Shown here: positions 36,877-44,531 of the stretch, in pieces | Layout: the number at the start of each line of letters is the position of its first letter | Position numbering within the stretch: position 1 is the first letter of the stretch | NCBI RefSeq assembly: GCF_022179385.1 | Contig: NZ_BPQS01000006.1 | Span: forward strand, 62,001 to 126,000 | Length of the DNA: 64,000 bases | Direction of reading: 5' to 3' | Source: Methylobacterium longum | GTDB lineage: Bacteria > Pseudomonadota > Alphaproteobacteria > Rhizobiales > Beijerinckiaceae | The notes under the pieces: model-generated | What the model was told of the DNA's origin: nothing | Databases searched by the model: none | What the model saw: the letters and a program-made list of their open reading frames with translations, nothing else | Made by a program: the position numbers and the translations under genes

Positions 36877-37002
36877 CTGGCGCCTTCTTCCGAACCGGGA
36901 CGGCCGGATCCCTGCTCGATACGCAAGGCGCGCGCAAGCCGCTGTAGACGCGAAGCCACACTTCGGGCCGCACGATGCGGCGTCAGGCGGCCTCCGGCCG
37001 TC

Positions 37003-37527
37003 TCAGGCGGCCGTCACGGTCCGGCGCGGTCGGCGGCGCGCCGCACGCTGGCCGAGATCCGACACCACCCGCCAACCGCCCCAGGCGGCGAAGAAACCGA
37101 TCAATCCCGCGGCGAGCCCGTCCGCATTGGTGGGAATGGCCGGGCTGAAGTCGCGGTAGGCGGCCTGGGCCACCGACAGATCGGGATCGCGCAGCATCGC
37201 CACCACGCGACCGAGCGGGCTCGTCGCCGAGGCAAGCGCCTGCTGCTGGGCGCTGAGCCGGGCGAGCCGGGCGATGTCGGCCCGGGCTGCGTCGCCGCGC
37301 CGGGCGACGAGCTGATCCGGGTTGGTGCGCAGCCGGTCCACCGCGTCGTCGCGGGTCGTGCCGGAGGCCTGCGCGTCCGATTCGAGGATGGCGACCTGCC
37401 GGCGCAGCTCATCGGCGGCACCGCCGAGACGCTGCGTGTATTGCTGCGCGAATTCTGGAGCCTGCGCCGCCACGACGCCGCCGAGCAGACCCAGGGCGAG
37501 GCCGAGGGTACGGAACACGCGGAACAC
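37003..37527 (-). CDS. DUF2937 family protein
   Basis: 174 residues, GTG start at 37527 supported by GGAGG six nt upstream (37534-37538 complement); a start at 37563 is in frame but lacks this. MFRVFRTLGLALGLLGGVVAAQAPEF is an N-terminal membrane segment, residues 40-120 are a helical, coiled-coil-like region, and a second hydrophobic segment (GLAAGLIGFFAAWGGWR) is near the end, with a basic tail. DUF2937 has no known function; topology suggests a membrane hairpin with a periplasmic helical domain. Confidence 0.75.
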   Translation of the reverse strand: MFRVFRTLGLALGLLGGVVAAQAPEFAQQYTQRLGGAADELRRQVAILESDAQASGTTRDDAVDRLRTNPDQLVARRGDAARADIARLARLSAQQQALASATSPLGRVVAMLRDPDLSVAQAAYRDFSPAIPTNADGLAAGLIGFFAAWGGWRVVSDLGQRAARRRPRRTVTAA

Positions 37528-37596
37528 GTCTGGCCTCCGGCACGGGGAATCGTCCCTCGACAAAGAGCATGCCGAAGGCCGGGGTTCCAGCCCGAC

Positions 37597-38610
37597 TCAG
37601 CTCGGAAGGCTGAGCAGGCCAGCCGCCCCGTCGGCGCAGCCGAACAGCAGCCGCGCGCCGCGCCCGTCCCAGGCCAGCGCCGTGACCGTGCTGCCCGGGA
37701 CCGCCGGTCGTACCAGCAGCTCGGCCGCATCGGTGAAGCGGACCAGCAGGATGCAGCCGTCCTCGTAGCCGACCGCCAGAACCGGTGCCTTCGGGTGGAA
37801 GGCGACGCGGGAGACCCGGGCCGGCCGCACGCCGCATTCCCGCGGAGCCTTGCCGGTCGGTCCTTCCTTCGAGTCGAAGGGCCAGACGATCGCCGCCTCC
37901 GCGCCGCCGGTGGCGAGCCAATGCCCGTCGAACGACCACGCCACCGAGCGGACCTTGCCGGGATAGCCGGACATCCGCATGTGGCCGCGGTCCGGCTGAA
38001 GCCGCCAGCCGTGCAGGGCATTCTCCTGCATGGTGGACACCACGAAGCGGCCGTCCGGAGACCACGTCACGTCGATATGCGAGCCCTTCCAGCTGATCAC
38101 CTCGGCCGGCGTCTCGAGGTTCGGATACCAGAGGCTCACGCCGTTGTAGTGGGCGACGCCGAGGCGGTAGCCCTTGGGGGCGAAGACGAGGCCCCGGGCG
38201 GTCGAGGGCGCCTGGAACTGCTTCTCGCGCCCCTTGGCGTCCCGCGTCACGACGTTGCGGCCCGCAGACCAGGCCACGGCACCGTCCGGATGAAGCGCCA
38301 GCGCGTCGATCCAGGCGTTGCCGTTGGAACGGCCGCGCTGCTCCATCGCGCCGTCGGCGCGGATCTCGACCACGCGCCCGTCGTCGCCGCCCGTGACCAG
38401 GCGGTCGCCGCTGCCCGCGGCCACCAGGATCCCGCTGTCGGGATGGGCTGCCAGCCGATCGAGGCCACCGTCGCGCGCCAGGGCGACCGTGCCGTCGCTC
38501 AGCGCGAGCACCGGAACGTCCTTGAGGAAATGGGCCGCGACGACGTGGGCACCCGGCTCCAGGGCGGCCACGTGGCTGGTGAGGGACGGATTGCTGAGGG
38601 GGCTCGTCAT
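37597..38610 (-). CDS. WD40-repeat beta-propeller protein
   Basis: 337 residues made of about seven WD40-like blades, for example VTWSPDGRFVVSTMQENALHGWRL, SVAWSFDGHWLATGGAE and VAFHPKAPVLAVGYEDG (given as three separate blades). There is no signal peptide, so it is cytoplasmic. WD40 scaffolds of this size are uncommon in core bacterial genomes; the homologous alphaproteobacterial proteins have no assigned role. The ATG at 38610 overlaps the stop of the upstream DUF1275 gene by 4 nt (ATGA), implying coupled translation with a membrane protein. Confidence 0.82.
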   Translation of the reverse strand: MTSPLSNPSLTSHVAALEPGAHVVAAHFLKDVPVLALSDGTVALARDGGLDRLAAHPDSGILVAAGSGDRLVTGGDDGRVVEIRADGAMEQRGRSNGNAWIDALALHPDGAVAWSAGRNVVTRDAKGREKQFQAPSTARGLVFAPKGYRLGVAHYNGVSLWYPNLETPAEVISWKGSHIDVTWSPDGRFVVSTMQENALHGWRLQPDRGHMRMSGYPGKVRSVAWSFDGHWLATGGAEAAIVWPFDSKEGPTGKAPRECGVRPARVSRVAFHPKAPVLAVGYEDGCILLVRFTDAAELLVRPAVPGSTVTALAWDGRGARLLFGCADGAAGLLSLPS

Positions 38611-39281
38611 GTCGGGGGGACCTTCGCGGCGGGCGGCGCCGCGCGCAAGACCAGGAACGCCGTAATCAACGCGAGCCCGCCCGAGATCGCCGCCGGCGCG
38701 ATCAGCGCGTAGAGGGCGAAGAGGCCGTAGGCGTGCGCGCCGAGAAATGCGCCGAACAGCAAGGAGATCCAGACCAGCCCGTCGCCGATCCAGCCCAGGG
38801 GGTCGCCGGTCCGGGTCAAGGCCTGGGCGATCTTCTGGCCCAGGCTGAACAGGGCGCCGGTGACGAAGGTGGTGCCGGCGCGAAACCCCTTGACCTGCGC
38901 GAGGACCGCGTTCTGCGACCCCATGGCCACGGCGACGAAGAAGGCCGCGAGGCCCAGCTCCGGCGATTCCAGGCCCAGCCCGAGACCGCCCAGGATCAGC
39001 AGCGATTCGTAGGCAAGGACGATCGGCGTCGTCCAGCGCGGCGGCGTGAGGATGGCGAGCCCGCTTCCGAGGACTGAGCCGGTGAGGAAGGCCAGCAGCA
39101 GGACCGCCGGGAGGACCATGCGATGCAGCTCGGCCTCGGCACCGAAGACCGCGAACTGGGTGGTGTTGCCGCTCATGAACGACGTGTAGAGGCCGCCCAG
39201 GCGCACAAAGCCCAGGGCATCGACGTAGCCGGCCAGCCCCGTGAGGAGCAGGCCGATGCCGAGCTGCCATGGCCGGGTCAC
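38607..39281 (-). CDS. DUF1275 (YoaK-like) membrane protein
   Basis: 224 residues, six predicted helices. LTGLAGYVDALGFVRLGGLYTSFMSGNTTQ is the DUF1275 signature (in two parts: GYVDALGFVRLGG and SFMSGNTTQ) and AFFVAVAMGSQNAV follows. Function unknown; the family is a compact inner-membrane protein, sometimes proposed to be a transporter. Promoter region at 39282-39330 includes a CtrA-like box. Confidence 0.85.
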   Translation of the reverse strand: MTRPWQLGIGLLLTGLAGYVDALGFVRLGGLYTSFMSGNTTQFAVFGAEAELHRMVLPAVLLLAFLTGSVLGSGLAILTPPRWTTPIVLAYESLLILGGLGLGLESPELGLAAFFVAVAMGSQNAVLAQVKGFRAGTTFVTGALFSLGQKIAQALTRTGDPLGWIGDGLVWISLLFGAFLGAHAYGLFALYALIAPAAISGGLALITAFLVLRAAPPAAKVPPT

Positions 39282-39306
39282 GCCCGGCCTCCCCGGCGCG
39301 CGGCCG

Positions 39307-39322
39307 GTAACTTTCCGTTAAC
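39307..39322. promoter_or_regulatory. CtrA-like binding site
   Basis: GTAA at 39307-39310, 7 nt, TTAAC at 39318-39322. This differs by one base from the CtrA consensus TTAA-N7-TTAA(C). It lies 26 bp before the DUF1275 start and 167 bp before the receiver gene. Confidence 0.45.
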
Positions 39323-39488
39323 CATTCCGGCCGCTTCGTTCAGCACTGCCGGGCTGCGGTTAACGCGACACTCACCAAACCCAGGCAATTCGATGCAAAC
39401 AGGGTGAACACCGTGTCGGGAGGGGCCGTTGCCCCTGCGATCCGGTCCGGGGACATCGCGCCCCCGCCGGGTGAGTGGGAGTTGCGTC

Positions 39489-39920
39489 ATGGTTCCGTTC
39501 GCCGCCGCTTTCGTCTGCCCGTCCATGCCGGTCCTGGACCCGGCCGCCGCCACCATCCTCGTCGTCGAGGATGAGCCGACCGTGTGCGAGCTTGCCGCCG
39601 AGACGCTCCTCGACGAGGGCTACCGGGTGATCACCGCCGCGGATGCCTGGCAGGCCGAGGCCATCCTGGCCGGCGAGAGCATCGACATGCTCTTCACCGA
39701 TATCGATCTCGCCCGCAACACGAACGGCCTCGCGCTGGCGCGGTGGGCGCGGCGGCTCTGCCCTGAGCTGGCGGTGGTCTACACCTCCGGCGGCCGCGCC
39801 TGCCTGCCGGCCAACGAGGCCGTGCCGGGGTCGATCTTCGTGCCGAAGCCTTACCGGCCGGGCCAGCTCGTGACCCTCACCCGCGACGTCCTGCGCGCCG
39901 CGTCCCTCGACCACGCCTGA
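39489..39920 (+). CDS. Stand-alone response-regulator receiver
   Basis: 143 residues with a single receiver domain and no output domain. Acidic pair Glu27/Asp28, phospho-acceptor Asp71 in LFTDIDLA, Thr/Ser at 99-100 and Lys120 in FVPKPY are present. The ATG at 39489 follows GGGAG with 6-nt spacing; an internal ATG at 39525 is possible. Such CheY-like single receivers are often partners of orphan hybrid kinases, none of which is in the window. Confidence 0.88.
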   Translation: MVPFAAAFVCPSMPVLDPAAATILVVEDEPTVCELAAETLLDEGYRVITAADAWQAEAILAGESIDMLFTDIDLARNTNGLALARWARRLCPELAVVYTSGGRACLPANEAVPGSIFVPKPYRPGQLVTLTRDVLRAASLDHA

Positions 39921-39943
39921 TCCCGCCCCCAAGGACCCACGCC

Positions 39944-40309
39944 ATGCGGCGCACCCTTTCCGCAGCCGGTTTCGCCCTCGCCCTGTCCGCTGCCGCCTCG
40001 CCGGCCGTCGCCGCCTGCGACGTGAAGGGCGCACAGATCGAGGAGGCGATCGCCGCCAAGAGCGAATTGCGCGCAGATCAGAACACCCAGCTCGTGCGCG
40101 ATCTGCGCACGCTGCGCGACGCCGCCATCGTGCTCGAGACCTACAAGTTCCCGGGCGAGTGCGAGAACCTGCTCGGGATCGCGAAATCGCTCCTGGCCAA
40201 TCCGTCCAAGACCATCGAGCAGGGCGGCGACACCGACGAGGACAAGGCCGACAGCCTCAGCGAAGCGCGCGAACCCAAGGACGCCGCCGGCAGCACCAAG
40301 GCGAAGTGA
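39944..40309 (+). CDS. Small secreted hypothetical protein
   Basis: 121 residues with signal peptide MRRTLSAAGFALALSAAASPAVAA. The mature part has two cysteines (ACDV and GECENL) that may pair, a helical middle (IEEAIAAKSELR, RDLRTLRDAAIVLE) and a low-complexity acidic-basic tail (EDKADSLSEAREPK). No known domain. It lies 23 bp after the receiver gene, so probably co-transcribed. Confidence 0.7.
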   Translation: MRRTLSAAGFALALSAAASPAVAACDVKGAQIEEAIAAKSELRADQNTQLVRDLRTLRDAAIVLETYKFPGECENLLGIAKSLLANPSKTIEQGGDTDEDKADSLSEAREPKDAAGSTKAK

Positions 40310-40441
40310 ATGGGGGGCCCGGCGGGCTCTCGGCAGCGGCGCTCCGACACGTCTGCGCGGCCGACCATCACCCTGGAGCCGCCGCCATCCGCGGGGGCGT
40401 GGTTCCGATCCCTCACCTCCGGCGCAACTGGGAGCGCCGTT

Positions 40442-40467
40442 GCCGGAGCGTCGCGACGCTTGGCCGG
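40442..40467. terminator. Possible bidirectional terminator hairpin
   Basis: A perfect palindrome AGCGTCGCGACGCT at 40447-40460 flanked by GCCGG and GGCCGGC can form a strong hairpin between the ends of two convergent genes. No T-run, so assignment is tentative. Confidence 0.3.
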
Positions 40468-40470
40468 CGA

Positions 40471-41100
40471 CTAGCGCTCCTCGCCGGCGCTCGCCCCGAT
40501 CTTGGCGCGCGCGAGGGCGCGGCCGAGCTTGGCGGCGATCTGCTCGCGCAACATGTCGGCCATCTCGATATCGACGAGCCGCCAGCTGAGCCCGCGCAGG
40601 CGCAGCCGGATGCGCGTGCGCTCCGCGCGCGGCGCCTCGGGGGGGATCGGGATCACGACGGCGCGGAAACCCCGCATTTCGAGCGCCGCATAATAGGGCA
40701 TCAGCCGGCCGAGATTGCGGATCGCGAGACCCTCCGGCCGCGCCCCCGCCGGCCGTTCGACATCGAGCTTGTCGGGCCAGCCGTTGGCGAGCAGATCGAT
40801 CACGGTCTCCGGCGTCACCATGGTCTCGGACAGGGCGAGTGCCAGACCGTAGGCGGCATCGTTGAGCCGCTGGCGGTCGCGGGGTTCCAGATCCGTGTCG
40901 GTCTCGGCCGCAACCCGCATGGCCGCCGTGATCTGCCGGACCAGCGACAGGCGGAGCGTCCGGAAATTCACGTGACTCTCGACATAGGCGGCGTCGTGCC
41001 GGCGCACCGCCTGCGCGAGATCGTAGAGCGACCAGAGCGGGCTCAGCGTGAAGGCCAGCCATGCCAGGGCGAGGGCAAGCGGGATCGCGAGCCAGCGCAC
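40471..41100 (-). CDS. DUF2939 membrane-anchored protein
   Basis: 209 residues: an N-terminal membrane anchor MRWLAIPLALALAWLAFTLSPLWSLYDLAQAV and a periplasmic DUF2939 domain with RHDAAYVESHVNFRTLRLSLV. This family occurs in proteobacteria with unknown function. Ends in a basic helix. It lies 24 bp after the stop of rppH, in the same direction. Confidence 0.82.
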   Translation of the reverse strand: MRWLAIPLALALAWLAFTLSPLWSLYDLAQAVRRHDAAYVESHVNFRTLRLSLVRQITAAMRVAAETDTDLEPRDRQRLNDAAYGLALALSETMVTPETVIDLLANGWPDKLDVERPAGARPEGLAIRNLGRLMPYYAALEMRGFRAVVIPIPPEAPRAERTRIRLRLRGLSWRLVDIEMADMLREQIAAKLGRALARAKIGASAGEER

Positions 41101-41124
41101 GGGATCAGAACCCGCTTCGCGGCG

Positions 41125-41667
41125 TCATGACTCGGGCGCCCACCGCTCGAGCCCGGAGAAGGCCGCCACCACGCGCTCGTAGACGGGGCGTTTGAACGGC
41201 ACGATCAGTTCCGGCAGCTCCGGGAAACGCGCCCAGCGCCACGCGTCGAATTCGGGCTTGTGCGCGCCCCCACCCGGGTTCAGCACGTCGATCAGGTCCT
41301 CGCTGCCCCGAAAACCGTAGGCGAACCACTTCTGCGACTGGCCGCGATAGCGTCCCTGCCACGCCTGCTTCATGACGTCTTGCGGCAGGTCGTAGGCGAG
41401 CCAATCCGGGATCTCGCCGAGCAGTTCGAGCGCGTCCGGCGGCACGTTCGTCTCCTCGTAGAGTTCCCGGCGGGCAGCCTCCTCCGGCTCCTCGCCGGGG
41501 TCGATGCCGCCCTGCGGCATCTGCCACATGTGCGGGCCGGCGACGTGCTCAGGGCCCGCATTCTTGCTCCGACGTCCGACGAAGACGCCGCCCGATCGCG
41601 CGATCAGGGCGACGCCCACGCAGGGGCGGTAGGGCAGGGTGCTGCCGGTATCCGAATGTGTCGTCAT
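41125..41667 (-). CDS. rppH: RNA pyrophosphohydrolase RppH
   Basis: 180 residues, NUDIX fold. The NUDIX box spans [21 protein letters not shown] with REL and EE intact. [10 protein letters not shown] and [11 protein letters not shown] are RppH-specific; the enzyme removes pyrophosphate from 5' ends of RNA to start decay. ATG at 41667; an ATG at 41679 is in frame but lacks a good ribosome site. Its position downstream of yibQ and ctpA is the usual alphaproteobacterial order. Confidence 0.93.
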   Translation of the reverse strand: MTTHSDTGSTLPYRPCVGVALIARSGGVFVGRRSKNAGPEHVAGPHMWQMPQGGIDPGEEPEEAARRELYEETNVPPDALELLGEIPDWLAYDLPQDVMKQAWQGRYRGQSQKWFAYGFRGSEDLIDVLNPGGGAHKPEFDAWRWARFPELPELIVPFKRPVYERVVAAFSGLERWAPES

Positions 41668-41774
41668 CGCGGCGAGCATAGGTCAGGCACGCCGGGGGCG
41701 GCAACGCCGACCAGGGACCTCGAACCCGACGGAGCCGGTTTGCCTACTCTGACGGATGATTTACGCGCGGACAC

Positions 41775-43046
41775 TCAATCGGCCGTCGAGACGCGCTTGT
41801 CGCGCGCGCCGCGCAGCGCCACGCTGGCCGGCACGAGTCGAAGCCCGCGGGCATCGAGATCCTTGGCCCAACGGGCGATTCGGTCGACGCTGAGCGCCGC
41901 ACCGCTCGCCGAGACGAGGACGAAACCATTCGCCCTGGCGCGGGCCTCGGCCTGCGCCAGGGCGGCATCGATGGCATCAGCGCGCGGCGTGGCGTCGAGG
42001 ACGATCTCGGCGCGGGCGATGGGCGTCCGCGCCTTGTTGGCCGGAGCACTCGCCGCCTTGGCGGCGGTGCCGTCGTCGAGAAAGCCCAGGCCGCGGGCGC
42101 CGATCTCGCGCAGAACCGGCTCGAAGGCGGCATCCGCCATCAGCTTGGAGCCCATGAAGTTCGCGACACCGACATAGCCGGGAAAGCGGGCCAGCGCCCA
42201 GGCGAGGCGGTCGGCGTTTTCGGGTCCCTTCAGGGCCGTGAGCAGGGCCTGCGGACCGGGATCGCTGTCGGGGTAATCGAAGGGCTCCATGGGGAGTTGC
42301 AGGAACACCTCGTGGCCGGCATCGCGGGCCCTCGCCGCCGACCGCTCAGCCTCGCCGCCATAGGGCAGGAACGCGAGGCTCACGGCCGCCGGCAGCCGGG
42401 CGGTCGCTCCGGCGGTGGCGGCTTGGCCCACGCCGAGTCCGGTGATCACGACGGCGATCCGCGGGCCGGTGCCGGGTTCCTCGGTGCGGGCATAAACATC
42501 GAGGGCACGCACCCGGCCCTCGCCGAGCTTCGGCATGAGCCCGTGGCGTCCCGCCTCGCTGATCCGTGGGTCCGGTGCCGGCGCGAGCCGCGCCACGTTG
42601 GGCGGCGGCACCCGGATCAGTACGGCGTCGGTGGGACCGGACCCTGCGGGACGCACGACGGTCACGCCAGAGGCGGTCTCGATCTCCTCCGCGCTGCGCT
42701 GGAGCGGCGATGTGCCGGGCTGAGTCGCAGCGATTGGCGCCGCGGCGACGACCGGCGCGGGCGGTGCGGACCGCGGCATCGGCTCGCGGAGGGTGATCTT
42801 GGCCTCGGCGCGGGGCTCGCCACCCGTGGGGTCGCCGAGAGCGACCACCAGCCCCGCCGTTGCGAGGAGCGCTGCCATGATGGCACCGCCGGCGATCCTG
42901 GGGCGGCGTACGCCCGCGACGAGGCGTCCGAAACGGCGGCCGGGCTGGTCCGGCGCCTCCGCCTCCGGCACCCCGAGGGGTCGCGTGAGGATATCGTCGG
43001 TGGACTCGGTCAACGGGCTCTCGATGCGGGATCGTGGTCCCTGCAC
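41775..43046 (-). CDS. Divergent polysaccharide deacetylase (YibQ) family protein
   Basis: Up to 423 residues. A cytoplasmic N-end, a membrane anchor at about 55-70 (IMAALLATAGLVVAL), a Pro/Ala-rich linker and, from about 195, the divergent NodB-like fold: VVITGLGVGQAATAGAT, VSLAFLPYG, GHEVFLQLPMEPFDYPDSDPGP and ARFPGYVGVANFMGS. The DD pair used for metal in active deacetylases is absent, as in most of this family. A GTG at 43046 opens the frame; a TTG at 43013 is an alternative start. It follows ctpA and envC, so a role in septal murein processing is likely. Confidence 0.85.
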   Translation of the reverse strand: MQGPRSRIESPLTESTDDILTRPLGVPEAEAPDQPGRRFGRLVAGVRRPRIAGGAIMAALLATAGLVVALGDPTGGEPRAEAKITLREPMPRSAPPAPVVAAAPIAATQPGTSPLQRSAEEIETASGVTVVRPAGSGPTDAVLIRVPPPNVARLAPAPDPRISEAGRHGLMPKLGEGRVRALDVYARTEEPGTGPRIAVVITGLGVGQAATAGATARLPAAVSLAFLPYGGEAERSAARARDAGHEVFLQLPMEPFDYPDSDPGPQALLTALKGPENADRLAWALARFPGYVGVANFMGSKLMADAAFEPVLREIGARGLGFLDDGTAAKAASAPANKARTPIARAEIVLDATPRADAIDAALAQAEARARANGFVLVSASGAALSVDRIARWAKDLDARGLRLVPASVALRGARDKRVSTAD

Positions 43047-43092
43047 CCGCGGGCGCGGTGCGGATCCCGACCCCCATTCCCGTCGGATAGGG

Positions 43093-43107
43093 TTAACGTT
43101 CCGCTAA
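43093..43107 (-). promoter_or_regulatory. CtrA-like binding site upstream of yibQ
   Basis: On the minus strand TTAG-N7-TTAAC (plus strand TTAA at 43093-43096, CTAA at 43104-43107). One mismatch from TTAA-N7-TTAA. It lies 47 bp before the deacetylase start. Confidence 0.45.
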
Positions 43108-43190
43108 TGCGGCCCCTCGGAAACGGAAGTCCCGCCCGGCAGCTAGCCGGACGGGACTGAAGCGCGCACGATCCGCCGAAGCGGGATCGA

Positions 43191-44531
43191 TCAGTTCGGC
43201 AGGCTCGGCTTCTGCTGCTGGGCAGCCGGCGTTCCATTGGCGGCCCCCTTCTGGATCCCGTGCAGGAAGTCGATGGCCGAGATCAGCTGCTTGTCCTTGG
43301 CCGGATCCGGCGGGACGTAGGCGGAGGATCCGCCGCGCTCGTCGGTGTCCTTCTGCTTGAGGTGGCCCTTCAGGCCGGCCTCGCCCTTGGTCTCGTCCTT
43401 GCCCTTCAGCTCGTCCGGCACATCCTGCAGGACCTCGACGTCCGGCTCGATGCCCTTCGCCTGGATGGAGCGGCCCGAGGGCGTGTAGTAGCGCGCTGTG
43501 GTGAGCCGCAGCGCGCCGGATCCGCCGAGCGGGATGATGGACTGGACCGACCCCTTGCCGAACGAGCGCGTCCCCATGATGGTCGCGCGCTTGTGATCCT
43601 GCAAAGCGCCGGCGACGATCTCGGAGGCCGAGGCGGAACCGCCGTTGACCAGCACGACCACCGGCTTGCCCTTGGTGAGGTCACCCGATTTCGCCGAGAA
43701 GCGCTGCGTCTCGTCCGGGTTGCGGCCGCGGGTGGAGACGATCTCGCCGCGATCCAGGAAGGCGTCCGAGACCATCACGGCCTGATCGAGCAGGCCGCCC
43801 GGGTTGTTCCGCAGATCGATGACGTAGCCCTTGATCTTGTCGTTGCCGATCTCGCCCGACAGCTTGTCGATGGCCGCCCGCATGCCGTCGAAGGTCTGCT
43901 CGTTGAACTGGGTCAGGCGGATGTAGGCGACGTCGCCGCCCTCCACCTTCGAGCGCACCGGCTTGATCTTGATCACGTCGCGGGTCAGCGTGACGTCGAT
44001 CGGGTCCTTCGACTCCTTGCGGGAGATCTTGAGCTTCACGTTCGAGTTGACCGGACCGCGCATCTTGTCGACCGCCTGGTTCAGGGTGAGACCCTGAACC
44101 TGATCGTCGTCGATCTGCGTGATGACATCGTTGGCCAGCAGGCCCGCCTTGGCGGCCGGCGTGTCGTCGATCGGGGTGACGACCTTGATCAGGCCGTCTT
44201 CCATGGTGACCTCGATGCCCAACCCACCGAACTCGCCGCGAGTGGTGGTCTGCATGTCGCGGAACGCCTTGGCGTCCATGTAGCTCGAATGCGGGTCGAG
44301 GGAGGTCAGCATGCCGTTGACGGCCGCTTCGATCATCTTCGACTCGTCCGGCTTCTCGACGTAGTCGGTGCGGACCTTCTCGAAGACGTCGCCGAAGAGG
44401 CTGAGCTGGCGGTAGGTCTCGGCCGAGGCGGCCACGGCCCGCGGACCCGACAGGAAGTCGGTCTGGGTGGCCACCATGGAGGTGCCGGCACCCAGGAAGG
44501 CGCCGAGCATGATCAGGGATGTCTTGCGCAT
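43191..44531 (-). CDS. ctpA: Carboxy-terminal processing protease CtpA (S41)
   Basis: 446 residues. An N-terminal signal/anchor (KTSLIMLGAFLGAG), N-helical domain, PDZ at about 95-175 (GEFGGLGIEVTMEDG) and the S41 core with Ser301 in SASASEIVAG, Lys326 in SFGKGSVQ and Gln330, the Ser-Lys-Gln set. A C-terminal Lys/Pro/Gln-rich tail ends NGTPAAQQQKPSLPN. Periplasmic protease that trims murein-enzyme and lipoprotein substrates. Its ATG at 44531 overlaps the envC stop (TGATG), giving an envC-ctpA pair. Confidence 0.95.
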   Translation of the reverse strand: MRKTSLIMLGAFLGAGTSMVATQTDFLSGPRAVAASAETYRQLSLFGDVFEKVRTDYVEKPDESKMIEAAVNGMLTSLDPHSSYMDAKAFRDMQTTTRGEFGGLGIEVTMEDGLIKVVTPIDDTPAAKAGLLANDVITQIDDDQVQGLTLNQAVDKMRGPVNSNVKLKISRKESKDPIDVTLTRDVIKIKPVRSKVEGGDVAYIRLTQFNEQTFDGMRAAIDKLSGEIGNDKIKGYVIDLRNNPGGLLDQAVMVSDAFLDRGEIVSTRGRNPDETQRFSAKSGDLTKGKPVVVLVNGGSASASEIVAGALQDHKRATIMGTRSFGKGSVQSIIPLGGSGALRLTTARYYTPSGRSIQAKGIEPDVEVLQDVPDELKGKDETKGEAGLKGHLKQKDTDERGGSSAYVPPDPAKDKQLISAIDFLHGIQKGAANGTPAAQQQKPSLPN

